DNA from: an uncultured Chromatiaceae bacterium
Lineage (GTDB): Bacteria > Pseudomonadota > Gammaproteobacteria > Tenderiales > Tenderiaceae
Assembly (NCBI GenBank): GCA_945787735.1
Contig: CALZIQ010000010.1
Location: forward strand, 1-50,002
DNA: 50,002 nucleotides
Reading direction: 5' to 3'
Shown here: positions 25,023 through 33,011 of the stretch, in pieces
Layout of the letters: each line of letters starts with the position of its first letter
How positions within the stretch are numbered: position 1 is the first letter of the stretch
The notes under the pieces: model-generated
Seen by the model: only the letters and a program-made list of their open reading frames with translations
Database searches by the model: none
Told to the model about the DNA's origin: nothing
Position numbers and translations under genes: made by a program

Positions 25023-25544
25023 ATGGCATCGCGTTTTCGTCGTGCACACCGCCCCCCGGCGGACCTGGACATCACAGCCTTCATGAACCTGATGGTCATC
25101 CTGGTGCCGTTCCTATTGATCACGGCCGTGTTCAACCAGGTCAACATCCTGGAGATGAATCTGCCAGAGCAAAAGGATGAGCAGGCAAAACCCGATGAAA
25201 AGCCACCCGCATTCCAACTAGAACTCATCCTGCGCAAGGACAAACTGGAAGTAGGCGACAAACCCGGCCGCCTGCTCAAGAGCTTCCCCGTCACAGGCGA
25301 AGGGGATGAAACTGGCTACGACCTCAAGGCCCTGTCTGAATTATTGAAGCGGCTCAAGGCCCGCTTTCCTGACGAAACCACCGCCATGCTGCTGATTGAG
25401 CCCGAGGTTCCGTATGAGCGTCTGATTCAGATCATGGATACCGTGCGCCTCTATGAAGAGACTGATGAAACCCAATCAACCCAGTACGAACTGTTCCCGG
25501 ACATTGCCCTAGGTGACGCGCCCGCGCTGGAAGGAAAACCTTAA
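25023..25544 (+). CDS. ExbD/TolR family protein lacking the TM aspartate
   Basis: A 173-residue protein with a basic cytoplasmic start (MASRFRRAHRP), one TM segment (about residues 18-41) and a periplasmic ExbD-type domain. The TM start reads DLDITAFMNLMVILV. In ExbD, TolR and MotB the residue at the Asn22 position is the Asp that carries protons (FIDVML in ExbD). Asn here would prevent protonation, so this copy may be structural. The periplasmic domain keeps the family flow (LELILRKDKLEVGD; LIEPEVPYERLIQIMDTVR). It starts 5 bp after the ExbB-like stop and 2 bp before the next ExbD. Confidence 0.9.
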   Translation: MASRFRRAHRPPADLDITAFMNLMVILVPFLLITAVFNQVNILEMNLPEQKDEQAKPDEKPPAFQLELILRKDKLEVGDKPGRLLKSFPVTGEGDETGYDLKALSELLKRLKARFPDETTAMLLIEPEVPYERLIQIMDTVRLYEETDETQSTQYELFPDIALGDAPALEGKP

Positions 25545-25546
25545 GC

Positions 25547-26044
25547 ATGAAGATGTCGCGCAGAGCACGGCGCATGCAGCGCCATCACAAACGCGGAAAA
25601 GGCGGCGCCATCAATCTGGTCTCGCTGATGGACATCTTTACCATCTTGGTATTTTTTCTGCTGGTGAACTCATCTGATGTGCAAAATGTTCCCAACACCA
25701 AAGAAATCAAACTGCCGGAATCCATCGCTGAACAACGGCCCAAAGAAACCCTGTTCATCATGGTGAGCGAAAAAGATTTGCTAGTGCAGGGGCGCCCAGT
25801 CGTCGAAGTTGATGAAATACTGGCCAGTGAAGACAATATCATCGCCGCACTCAAACAGGAGCTGGAATATCAAGCCAGCCGCAGCAACATTCCCGCCGAA
25901 CAAGAAGCACGGCGTGAAATCACGATCTTGGGTGACAAACGCATTCCATATCGCTTGCTGAAAAAAATCATGATCACTTGCAACAGTGTTAACTACAACA
26001 ACATCTCGCTTGCAGTATCCAAAAAAGGTGGGGCGCAGGGTTAG
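25547..26044 (+). CDS. ExbD/TolR family protein with intact TM aspartate
   Basis: A 165-residue protein with a very basic N-terminus (MSRRARRMQRHHKRGKG), one TM segment (about 23-42) starting AINLVSLMDIFTILVFFLLV, and a periplasmic domain (PKETLFIMVSEKDLLVQGRP; ITILGDKRIPYRLLKKIMIT). Asp29 matches the proton-binding Asp of ExbD/TolR/MotB. It therefore complements the preceding Asn-containing paralogue and probably pairs with it as a heterodimer in the ExbB-like channel. Its TAG stop is at the left edge of the MITE-like element. Confidence 0.92.
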   Translation: MKMSRRARRMQRHHKRGKGGAINLVSLMDIFTILVFFLLVNSSDVQNVPNTKEIKLPESIAEQRPKETLFIMVSEKDLLVQGRPVVEVDEILASEDNIIAALKQELEYQASRSNIPAEQEARREITILGDKRIPYRLLKKIMITCNSVNYNNISLAVSKKGGAQG

Positions 26045-26311
26045 GGCCTGTTAACACTAATTACAAATTCGCGTTGCTGTCCCAAAAAGGGCTAGGCAAG
26101 GCATGAGGAGTGAAGTTTGGTTATTCCAAATGAACGACGAGAAACGCAGCATAGCTCTTTTTGGGACGCAACCCGAAGGGACGGGGCCATTTTCCCGCAG
26201 GCCGGTGTTGCATTTTCGCTTATGTACGGCAAGTACACTACGCTTAATGCGCCTAGGCCTGCGAAAAAATGGCCGCCGGCGCGATTTTGGAATCAGTATT
26301 AACAGGCCCTA
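26042..26311. mobile_element. MITE-like element (270 bp) inserted in the operon
   Basis: Imperfect terminal inverted repeats of 32 bp begin TAGGGCCTGTTAA at each end and match at 28 of 32 positions (26042-26073 and 26280-26311). The ends are TA, consistent with TA target duplication. Two further internal inverted repeats are present: GTCCCAAAAAGGGCT (26079-26093) against AGCTCTTTTTGGGAC (26153-26167), and the 19-bp pair at 26185-26203 and 26256-26274. There is no transposase, so movement would need one in trans. An internal frame (26103-26312) spans most of the element and ends on a TAG made by its right end. Confidence 0.85.
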
Positions 26312-26313
26312 GA

Positions 26314-27285
26314 GTGAAAGCAGCATTACCATCAAACCTAACCCTCCCCTGGTCGGCGCAACTGGCAGACGAAAAACGTTTTCGTCGCATCGTTGCCATC
26401 TGCCTGATCCTGGCGCTGATCCTGAGCTTCACGCTGCCATTCATCAGCTTGCCTGAACGCGATCGCCTTGAAGCGGAGAAGATTCCACCCCGTCTGGCCA
26501 AGATGCTGCTGGAAAAGAAAAAGATCGAACTACCCAAGATCGAAGCTCCCAAACCGGTAGAACCAGAAAAACCTAAGGAAGAAGAACCGAAACCGGAGCC
26601 CAAGCCAGAGGAACCCAAACCGGAGCCAAAACCCGAGCCCAAGCCGGAACCCAAACCCGAGCCTAAGCCAAAACCCAAACGAACTACCGAAGAAATTCGC
26701 AAAAAGGTAGCCAATGCAGGCATCCTAGGTATGACCGACATGCTGGCCGACCTGCGTGAAAGCCCGCCCGTGGAAAGCCTCAAGCAAACCAAACCTTTGC
26801 AGACAGAAGGCACTAGTGAACGCGCCCAGGCACGTTCACTGCTCACTGCCAAGGCCAGCCGAGGCAGTGGCGGCATCGACACCTCCAAGTTCAGCCGCAG
26901 CAGCAGCGATAACGAACTAGGAGGGCGTGAAACCACCGCAGTTACGAGCGAGATTGAAGAAATTCAGGTGGCAGCAGGACCGGTGGATACTTTGGGCCGT
27001 TCTCAGGATGAAATCATGCGTATCATCAGGAGCAACTCCGATGCCCTGTTCAAGATTTATCAGCGCGCATTGCGCAAGAATCCGTTGCTGCAAGGCAAGG
27101 TACTGTTCAGCATCTTGATCGAGCCCGATGGTTCCGTGTCGAAATGCGAGATACTTGATTCCGAACTGGGGGACTCCGGATTGGAACGCAAACTGGTATT
27201 GCGCATGAAGCGCATCAATTTTGGCGCCAAGGATGCGGAAACCACCAAATTTGATTTCCCCATCGATTTCCTGCCTGGAAGCTAA
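26314..27285 (+). CDS. TonB-like energy transducer with AgmX/PglI-type C-terminal domain
   Basis: A 323-residue inner-membrane-anchored protein: a cytoplasmic basic start, TM at about 28-47 (VAICLILALILSFTLPFI), a Pro/Lys/Glu-rich periplasm-spanning linker (about 65-130, repeats of KPEP), and a C-terminal domain of about 95 residues. That domain (LGRSQDEIMRIIRSNSDALF, then NPLLQGKVLFSILIEPDGSV and LERKLVLRMKRINFGAKD) has the AgmX/PglI (GltG/GltJ) pattern, a TonB-like fold. The GTG at 26314 is chosen because it lies just outside the MITE-like element and would have followed the ExbD stop by 1 bp before insertion. An in-frame ATG at 26269 inside the element is an alternative. It is the last gene of the operon. 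Confidence 0.85.
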   Translation: MKAALPSNLTLPWSAQLADEKRFRRIVAICLILALILSFTLPFISLPERDRLEAEKIPPRLAKMLLEKKKIELPKIEAPKPVEPEKPKEEEPKPEPKPEEPKPEPKPEPKPEPKPEPKPKPKRTTEEIRKKVANAGILGMTDMLADLRESPPVESLKQTKPLQTEGTSERAQARSLLTAKASRGSGGIDTSKFSRSSSDNELGGRETTAVTSEIEEIQVAAGPVDTLGRSQDEIMRIIRSNSDALFKIYQRALRKNPLLQGKVLFSILIEPDGSVSKCEILDSELGDSGLERKLVLRMKRINFGAKDAETTKFDFPIDFLPGS

Positions 27286-27344
27286 GCCACTAGCCCCCAC
27301 TAGCTCTAGAGATTAATTAGCTAACCGGGTGAAGCGCTACTTTG

Positions 27345-30300
27345 TTAAAGCAAGACCCGCTCGATACCCCCCTCTTTGGCACGCTCGACAAAGCGTTTCT
27401 GCCAGCCATCACCCAACAACTTGCCGGCCAACTCAGTAACGATATATGTCGTCTCCAGACCGGTATCATCACCGTAACGCGACAAGCCCTGCTGACAAGC
27501 CGGGCAGGAGGTCAGCAGCTTAACGTTGTCGTTCTTGGCCACCACATCACCGGTTAATGTCTTAATACCCTGCTGCAACTCTTCCTGCTTACGGAAACGT
27601 ATCTGAGTTGAGATGTCAGGCCGTGATACCGCCAGAGTACCGGCCTCACCACAACAACGATTCGACAATTCCACATCCTGCCCCATCAGCGTCGAGGCTA
27701 CCTTGATCGGATTATGCGTTTTCATCGGTGTATGACAAGGATCGTGATAGAGGTATTGCGTGCCCTCCACACCTTCTAGGTGCACGCCCTGTTCGAGCAT
27801 GTATTCATGAATGTCGAGCAGACGACAACCAGGGAAGATCTTTTCAAACTGATATTTGAGCAGCTGATCCATGCACGTGCCACAAGAAACGATCACTGTC
27901 TTGATGTCGAGATAGTTGAGCGTATTAGCGACGCGATGAAACAACACCCTGTTGTCGGTAGTGATCTTATTTCCTTTGTCACGGTCACCAGCCGAGGTCT
28001 GCGGATAACCACAGCAGAGATAACCAGGCGGCAATACGGTTTGGGCACCCGTCTCATACAACATCGCCATCGTCGCCAAACCAATCTCACTGAACAATCG
28101 CTCCGAACCACAACCGGGAAAATAAAACACTGCCTCACTTTCCTCAGTCACCTTAGCCGGATCACGTAGGATAGGCACCACCTTTTCATCTTCCACACCC
28201 AGCATGGCGCGCATAGTCTGCGAAGGCAGTCCGGCCGGCATAGGTTTTTTGACGAAGTTGATGATCTGCTCTTTCATCTCCATCTTGCCGGTGGTGGCAG
28301 CAGGCGTTTTTTTATCACCCAGCCAGCGCAGCTGTTTGGCAATCTTGTGGGCAATGCGCTGGCCTTTGTAGCCCCACTGGATCATACCCTTGCGCATGGC
28401 CTTGATGGTGCTCGGGTCTGTCACATTCAGGAAGGCCATTGCTGCTTGAGTACCGAGACTACTACGACGCTGGGCACGGTCTTTCAAAATCGTGCGCATG
28501 CGAATGGTGACATCACCAAAATCGATATTCACCGGACAGGGTGGTTCACACTTATGGCAGACGGTGCAGTGATCAGCGACGTCATTCATCTCATCGAAAT
28601 GACGCACCGAGATACCACGACGGGTCTGCTCTTCATACAAAAAGGCCTCAATGATCAGGCCGGTAGCCAGAATCTTGTTACGCGGCGAATAGAGCAGGTT
28701 GGCGCGCGGGATGTGGGTATTACATTCCGGCTTGCACTTGCCGCAACGCAGGCAATTTTTTATGTCGTCGTTGAGCGCACCCAGCTCGCTTTCTTCCAGG
28801 ATCAAGGCCTCTTGTTCCACTAAACGCAGCGAGGGCGTGTAGGCATTATCCAGTCCGGAGTCGGGCATCAACTTGCCGCGATTAAAATGATTATTCGGAT
28901 CAACCTCGGCTTTATAGTCAACAAAGCGGTCAACATCTTCCTTGTTGAGATACTGCATCTTGGTCAAACCAATCCCGTGCTCACCCGACACGACGCCGCC
29001 CAAACCTGTGGCCAGCGCCATCACCCGATCGACGATCTCGTCGGCTTGATGCATCATGACGTAGTCATTCGAGTTGACCGGAATATTGGTGTGCACGTTG
29101 CCATCACCGGCATGCATATGGGTGGCTGCAAACAGACGACTGGAGCGAATGTCCTTGTGGATCTCATCCAACTTAGCCCGCACCGCATCCAACTCGCGGC
29201 CATAGAAGATCTCTTTCAGCGGTCGCTCAACCTCAGCTCGATAAGAGATGCGCAGGTCGCGGCGCAGCAACAAATTCAGCAAGGTATCACCGGGCTGGAC
29301 CAGCTCACGTGCTGCATCATCAAGCAGAGCACTATTATCCAACGCCGCCGCATCAAGCGAATCAAGAATTTGTTGCCAGCGCGACTCTATTTTCTCCAGA
29401 TATTCCAGTGCCGCATTACGCTTGGCGGTAAAGATGTCATCTGACTCGCTACTCTCTTCGTAGCCATCCACCTGCCGCCGCTCGCGCACTTCACCCTTTA
29501 GATACTCCTTTACCCCCGCGATCATCCGCAGCTTGTTCTGGGTCGAGTATTCGATGTTGATGCGCTCGATGCCCTCGTTATATTCATTCAGATGTTCGAG
29601 CGGAATGACAACGTCTTCGTTAATCTTAAAAGCATTAGTGTGTGCGGCAATGGCGGCGGTACGGCCCCGGTCGGCCCAAAAACGACGCCGCGCCTCAGGG
29701 CTGACAGCGACAAAACCTTCGGCACCACGGGCATTGGCCATGCGTACCACTGTCGATGACGCATCCGCCACGGCATCCTCATCATCACCAGCCACATCAA
29801 TCAGCAAGACCATCTTGGGCTGTTCACGCCGTGGTGCTTTGGTGCTGTAACTAACAGCGCGCACATATCGTTCGTCCAGGTGTTCCAGACCGGCCAGCAT
29901 GACATCAGCATTGGCATCGAGATAATCCTTGGTCTCAACAATGGCAGGCACAGCACGGCGCAGATCCGAACCGAAAAACTCTAGACAAACGGTGCGGGTG
30001 AATTTGGGTTCTTTATGCAGGATGAAAACACCAGAGGTGATCAGACCGTCACAGCCCTCTTTCTGCACGCCGGGCAGACCACCGAGAAATTTGTCGGTCA
30101 CATCCTTGCCCAAGCCCTGCTTGCGAAAGGCCGAACCGGGCATGATGATCATCTGCGGCTCACCCACCGGCGTCTTGCCATCTGGCATATAGCGGGTAAC
30201 GCGGAACTGCACCTCTTCCTGGTCATGGATTTTGCCCAGGTTGTGATTGATGCGTTCTACTTCCAACCACTGGGCATCCGGCATCACCATGCGCCAGGAG

Positions 30301-31199
30301 ACAAGGTTATCAATGGTAGTGCCCCACAACACGGCCTTCTTGCCGCCGGCATTCATGGCAATATTGCCGCCGATGGTAGAAGCATCTTGCGAGGTTGGAT
30401 CAACCGCAAAGACAAATCCATTCGCCATGGCCAGATCAGAGACACGGCGTGTTACAACACCCGCTTCTGCACGCGCGGTCGCCACCTCACCTTCAACTCC
30501 TTCCAGCTGACGCAGCTTTACACCGGTCAGACCTTCCAGCTTTTCGGTGTTGATCACCGCTGTGTCGGCATGCAGTGGCACGGCACCGCCGGTGTAACCC
30601 GTGCCACCGCCACGTGGAATGATGGTTAGGCCCAGATCGATACAGGCTTGCACCAGCAGCGCTACTTCGGCTTCGGTGTCAGGCGCAATCACCACAAAGG
30701 GATATTCAACACGCCAGTCGGTGGCATCGGTAACATGAGAGACCCGCGCCAGGCCGTCGAACTGAATATTGTCTTTGCGCGTAATCTTACTCAGACGTTT
30801 GAGTGCCTTAGTGCGCAGCTCAGACTGGCGCGGCAGCCAGGCCTCGAATTCAGCCACTGCCTTGCGCGCGTTTTCCACCAGGGCCAGCGCCAGTTCATTA
30901 CCCTCGGCGCGTAACACAATTTGATCCAGACGGTGATGCAGCGCATGCGTCAGCGACTGCCAGCGTTTGGGGTTTTCGATCAGGTCATCCTGGATGAAGG
31001 GATTGCGGGCAATGACCCACATATCCCCCAACACTTCAAACAACATGCGGGCTGAACGGCCAGTGCGGCGTGAGCCACGCAACTCATTCAACACCTCCCA
31101 CATATCTTTGCCTAGATAGCGAATAACAATTTCGCGATCCGAAAAAGAAGTGTAATTGTAGGGAATTTCGCGCAGACGGTGGCGAGGCTCTAATAACAT
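27345..31199 (-). CDS. Large FAD/iron-sulfur oxidoreductase (DUF3683, glycolate/D-lactate oxidase-like)
   Basis: A 1284-residue cytoplasmic fusion protein. Order: an N-terminal DUF3683-like region (about 1-180); a VAO-type FAD domain ([17 protein letters not shown] near 200; [20 protein letters not shown]); an FAD-oxidase C-terminal part ([16 protein letters not shown], then GEHGIGLTK); two 4Fe-4S clusters ([11 protein letters not shown] near 820 and [12 protein letters not shown] near 880); and a CCG-domain pair ([33 protein letters not shown]). It thus combines what GlcD, GlcF and LldE-like subunits do separately: oxidation of a 2-hydroxy acid with electrons passed to quinones or another acceptor. 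Substrate unknown; glycolate is plausible in a Calvin-cycle organism. The ATG at 31199 is chosen over a TTG at 31205; no strong SD. Confidence 0.9.
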   Translation of the reverse strand: MLLEPRHRLREIPYNYTSFSDREIVIRYLGKDMWEVLNELRGSRRTGRSARMLFEVLGDMWVIARNPFIQDDLIENPKRWQSLTHALHHRLDQIVLRAEGNELALALVENARKAVAEFEAWLPRQSELRTKALKRLSKITRKDNIQFDGLARVSHVTDATDWRVEYPFVVIAPDTEAEVALLVQACIDLGLTIIPRGGGTGYTGGAVPLHADTAVINTEKLEGLTGVKLRQLEGVEGEVATARAEAGVVTRRVSDLAMANGFVFAVDPTSQDASTIGGNIAMNAGGKKAVLWGTTIDNLVSWRMVMPDAQWLEVERINHNLGKIHDQEEVQFRVTRYMPDGKTPVGEPQMIIMPGSAFRKQGLGKDVTDKFLGGLPGVQKEGCDGLITSGVFILHKEPKFTRTVCLEFFGSDLRRAVPAIVETKDYLDANADVMLAGLEHLDERYVRAVSYSTKAPRREQPKMVLLIDVAGDDEDAVADASSTVVRMANARGAEGFVAVSPEARRRFWADRGRTAAIAAHTNAFKINEDVVIPLEHLNEYNEGIERINIEYSTQNKLRMIAGVKEYLKGEVRERRQVDGYEESSESDDIFTAKRNAALEYLEKIESRWQQILDSLDAAALDNSALLDDAARELVQPGDTLLNLLLRRDLRISYRAEVERPLKEIFYGRELDAVRAKLDEIHKDIRSSRLFAATHMHAGDGNVHTNIPVNSNDYVMMHQADEIVDRVMALATGLGGVVSGEHGIGLTKMQYLNKEDVDRFVDYKAEVDPNNHFNRGKLMPDSGLDNAYTPSLRLVEQEALILEESELGALNDDIKNCLRCGKCKPECNTHIPRANLLYSPRNKILATGLIIEAFLYEEQTRRGISVRHFDEMNDVADHCTVCHKCEPPCPVNIDFGDVTIRMRTILKDRAQRRSSLGTQAAMAFLNVTDPSTIKAMRKGMIQWGYKGQRIAHKIAKQLRWLGDKKTPAATTGKMEMKEQIINFVKKPMPAGLPSQTMRAMLGVEDEKVVPILRDPAKVTEESEAVFYFPGCGSERLFSEIGLATMAMLYETGAQTVLPPGYLCCGYPQTSAGDRDKGNKITTDNRVLFHRVANTLNYLDIKTVIVSCGTCMDQLLKYQFEKIFPGCRLLDIHEYMLEQGVHLEGVEGTQYLYHDPCHTPMKTHNPIKVASTLMGQDVELSNRCCGEAGTLAVSRPDISTQIRFRKQEELQQGIKTLTGDVVAKNDNVKLLTSCPACQQGLSRYGDDTGLETTYIVTELAGKLLGDGWQKRFVERAKEGGIERVLL

Positions 31200-31369
31200 A
31201 GTCAACTTGGCCGATAAAAATACTGAGTAATTGGAAGGTGGCCAATTTTAACACGCCTATCACCAGGGATTAACGACCAAATGGTAATGGTATTGGAAAA
31301 ACAGGAAGATACGGGTGATATTCAACATTCTGTGTCTGATATCACGATTATCATGGAGATACGAAGCGC

Positions 31370-32476
31370 ATGAGCAGCACCATTCCCGGACTCGATATCG
31401 CCACCCTGGGCCGTTTGAAACCGATCTACAATCTGCTCGAGGATCAGATTCTCGAGCTCGCTTCACAGACACAGGAACAACCCCTGCCCGCTGGCAAGAC
31501 CCTATTCAAAAAAGGTGATCAAGATAACGATCTGATCTACCTGATCGAAGGTGAAATCGAGATCAAATCGGAAAACGCCGAAACCCAAATTATCAAAAGC
31601 GGCACACCTGAAAGCCGTCAGCCACTGGACAATCATTCACCCCACCATGTGACTGCCGTTGCACTTACCCCCAGTTTGTTTATCCGCATCGATGGTGACC
31701 TAGTGGACACCATGTTGACCTGGGCCGAGAGCGCCGAGTCGGATGCCGAAGAGGTCATCATGAGCGGCGACGACATCATTCATATCGACACCGGCGCACT
31801 GAAAAATAAGATGCAACATTCGCCCAACTTCCGCAAACTGCCTGCCGCCAACATCGATTTGTTATTAGAAAAGATGGAACCGGTGCGCATGAACGCCGGC
31901 GAAGTGATCATTCGCCAGGGTGATGAAGGTGATTATTTTTATGTGATCGAACAAGGCGAAGCCCTAGTAACACGCATGGTTGACGACGATGAAGATACCG
32001 ACGATGCCGTCGAAATGGCCCACCTGAGCGAAGGCTCCTGCTTTGGTGAGGCGGCGCTAATTTCAGACAGTCCACGCAACGCAACCGTATCCATGCAGAC
32101 TGAAGGCGTGCTGCTGCGGCTGAATAAAGAAAACTTCATCAAACTAATGCAGGATCCGATCCAAAACTGGGTCGACTACGATGCGGCCATGCAACTCATC
32201 AACGCCGGTGCTGTGTGGGTCGATGTGCGTGGTGCAGGTGATTTTGCCCAAGGCCATCTGGCCGGCGCCATCAACGTTCCTATGAATGAAGCCCATCGCC
32301 GTTCGCAAACCCTGGACAAGGCCCAAGCCTACATCTGTTATTGCCAGACCGGACGGCGCAGTTCCGCCACGGCCTTTATTCTGAGCCAGTACGGTTTTGA
32401 TGTGAACGTGCTTAAAGGTGGCCTGCCCGCTATCGAAGGTAATGTAGATCTGGTCTCAGAGGCCAAGGTTTCTTAA
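31370..32476 (+). CDS. Cyclic-nucleotide-binding protein with C-terminal rhodanese domain
   Basis: A 368-residue cytoplasmic protein in three parts. Residues 1-110 resemble a degenerate cyclic-nucleotide-binding (cNMP) fold (GKTLFKKGDQDNDLIYLIEG). Residues 150-275 form a complete cNMP domain with the phosphate-binding cassette FGEAALISDSPRNATV, keeping the key Glu and Arg. Residues 280-368 are a rhodanese domain (WVDVRGAGDFAQGHLAGAIN) with Cys in the active loop YCQTGRRSSA, so sulfur transfer is possible. There is no DNA-binding domain. It may link a nucleotide signal to sulfane-sulfur handling; this is inference, and fits the sulfur-oxidiser context. Its stop overlaps that of the convergent YqaA gene. 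Confidence 0.88.
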   Translation: MSSTIPGLDIATLGRLKPIYNLLEDQILELASQTQEQPLPAGKTLFKKGDQDNDLIYLIEGEIEIKSENAETQIIKSGTPESRQPLDNHSPHHVTAVALTPSLFIRIDGDLVDTMLTWAESAESDAEEVIMSGDDIIHIDTGALKNKMQHSPNFRKLPAANIDLLLEKMEPVRMNAGEVIIRQGDEGDYFYVIEQGEALVTRMVDDDEDTDDAVEMAHLSEGSCFGEAALISDSPRNATVSMQTEGVLLRLNKENFIKLMQDPIQNWVDYDAAMQLINAGAVWVDVRGAGDFAQGHLAGAINVPMNEAHRRSQTLDKAQAYICYCQTGRRSSATAFILSQYGFDVNVLKGGLPAIEGNVDLVSEAKVS

Positions 32477-32904
32477 ACAGCCAACCACAACAACAGCGCA
32501 TAACGCCCCCCCTTACCCAGGGCAATCATCAACATCGACCAGAAGGGATTGATCTTCAGCCAACCGGCCGCCACACAAAGCGGATCTCCCACCAACGGCA
32601 ACCACGACAACAGCAACACCGGACTACCCCAGCGCCTGACACGTAAAACCGCGCGCTCGTATTTATGTCCTGACATATCTTCCAGCGGATAGCGATGCGC
32701 CAGCCACCGGCCAATCAGCCAGGACGTCATTCCACCCAGCGTGTTACCTGCCGTCGCCACGACTAACAGCAAACTGGAGGCGTGCGTTTCAGTGATAGCC
32801 AGTGCCAGCAACAGCGCCTCCGAGCCCCCCGGCAACAAGGTGGAGGAAACAAAGGCACTAACAAACAGCCCCCACAGACCCCATTCACTCAATAATTCAT
32901 CCAT
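32473..32904 (-). CDS. YqaA-type (SNARE-associated/DedA-like) membrane protein
   Basis: A 143-residue inner-membrane protein of the YqaA branch of the SNARE-associated/VTT family. It has SAFVSSTLLPGGSEALLLAL, then GNTLGGMTSWLIGRWLAHR and LLLSWLPLVGDPLCVAAGWL, with four hydrophobic segments. The DedA superfamily has been linked to lipid scrambling or transport, but the YqaA branch is uncharacterised. The ATG at 32904 is chosen; a TTG at 32922 would add six residues. Neither has a strong SD. Convergent with the cNMP-rhodanese gene, with stop codons overlapping by 2 bp. Confidence 0.85.
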   Translation of the reverse strand: MDELLSEWGLWGLFVSAFVSSTLLPGGSEALLLALAITETHASSLLLVVATAGNTLGGMTSWLIGRWLAHRYPLEDMSGHKYERAVLRVRRWGSPVLLLSWLPLVGDPLCVAAGWLKINPFWSMLMIALGKGGRYALLLWLAV

Positions 32905-33011
32905 TGGCCAATGCTGCCACAAGCGTAAAAAGCTGTTAAGTTAAACAGAGACTTAAGGTGGCCTTATTCTTGGCCGACTAGTCAAGTAACTTTAACCAAA
33001 AGCAGCACCTG

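Noticed and set aside
26103-26312. A 69-codon open frame with an ATG, ending just before the transducer gene
   Set aside because: It lies wholly inside the MITE-like element and follows its inverted repeats; not counted as a gene, though its stop position may matter for coupling.
26570-26690. Tandem-looking DNA repeats (about 12 bp units)
   Set aside because: They encode the Lys-Pro-Glu-Pro linker of the transducer; low-complexity coding sequence, not a CRISPR or VNTR. The long opposite-strand frame here is a Gly/Ser-rich shadow.
30015-30629. A 204-codon + strand frame
   Set aside because: Antisense to the FAD domain of the large oxidoreductase; no family features.
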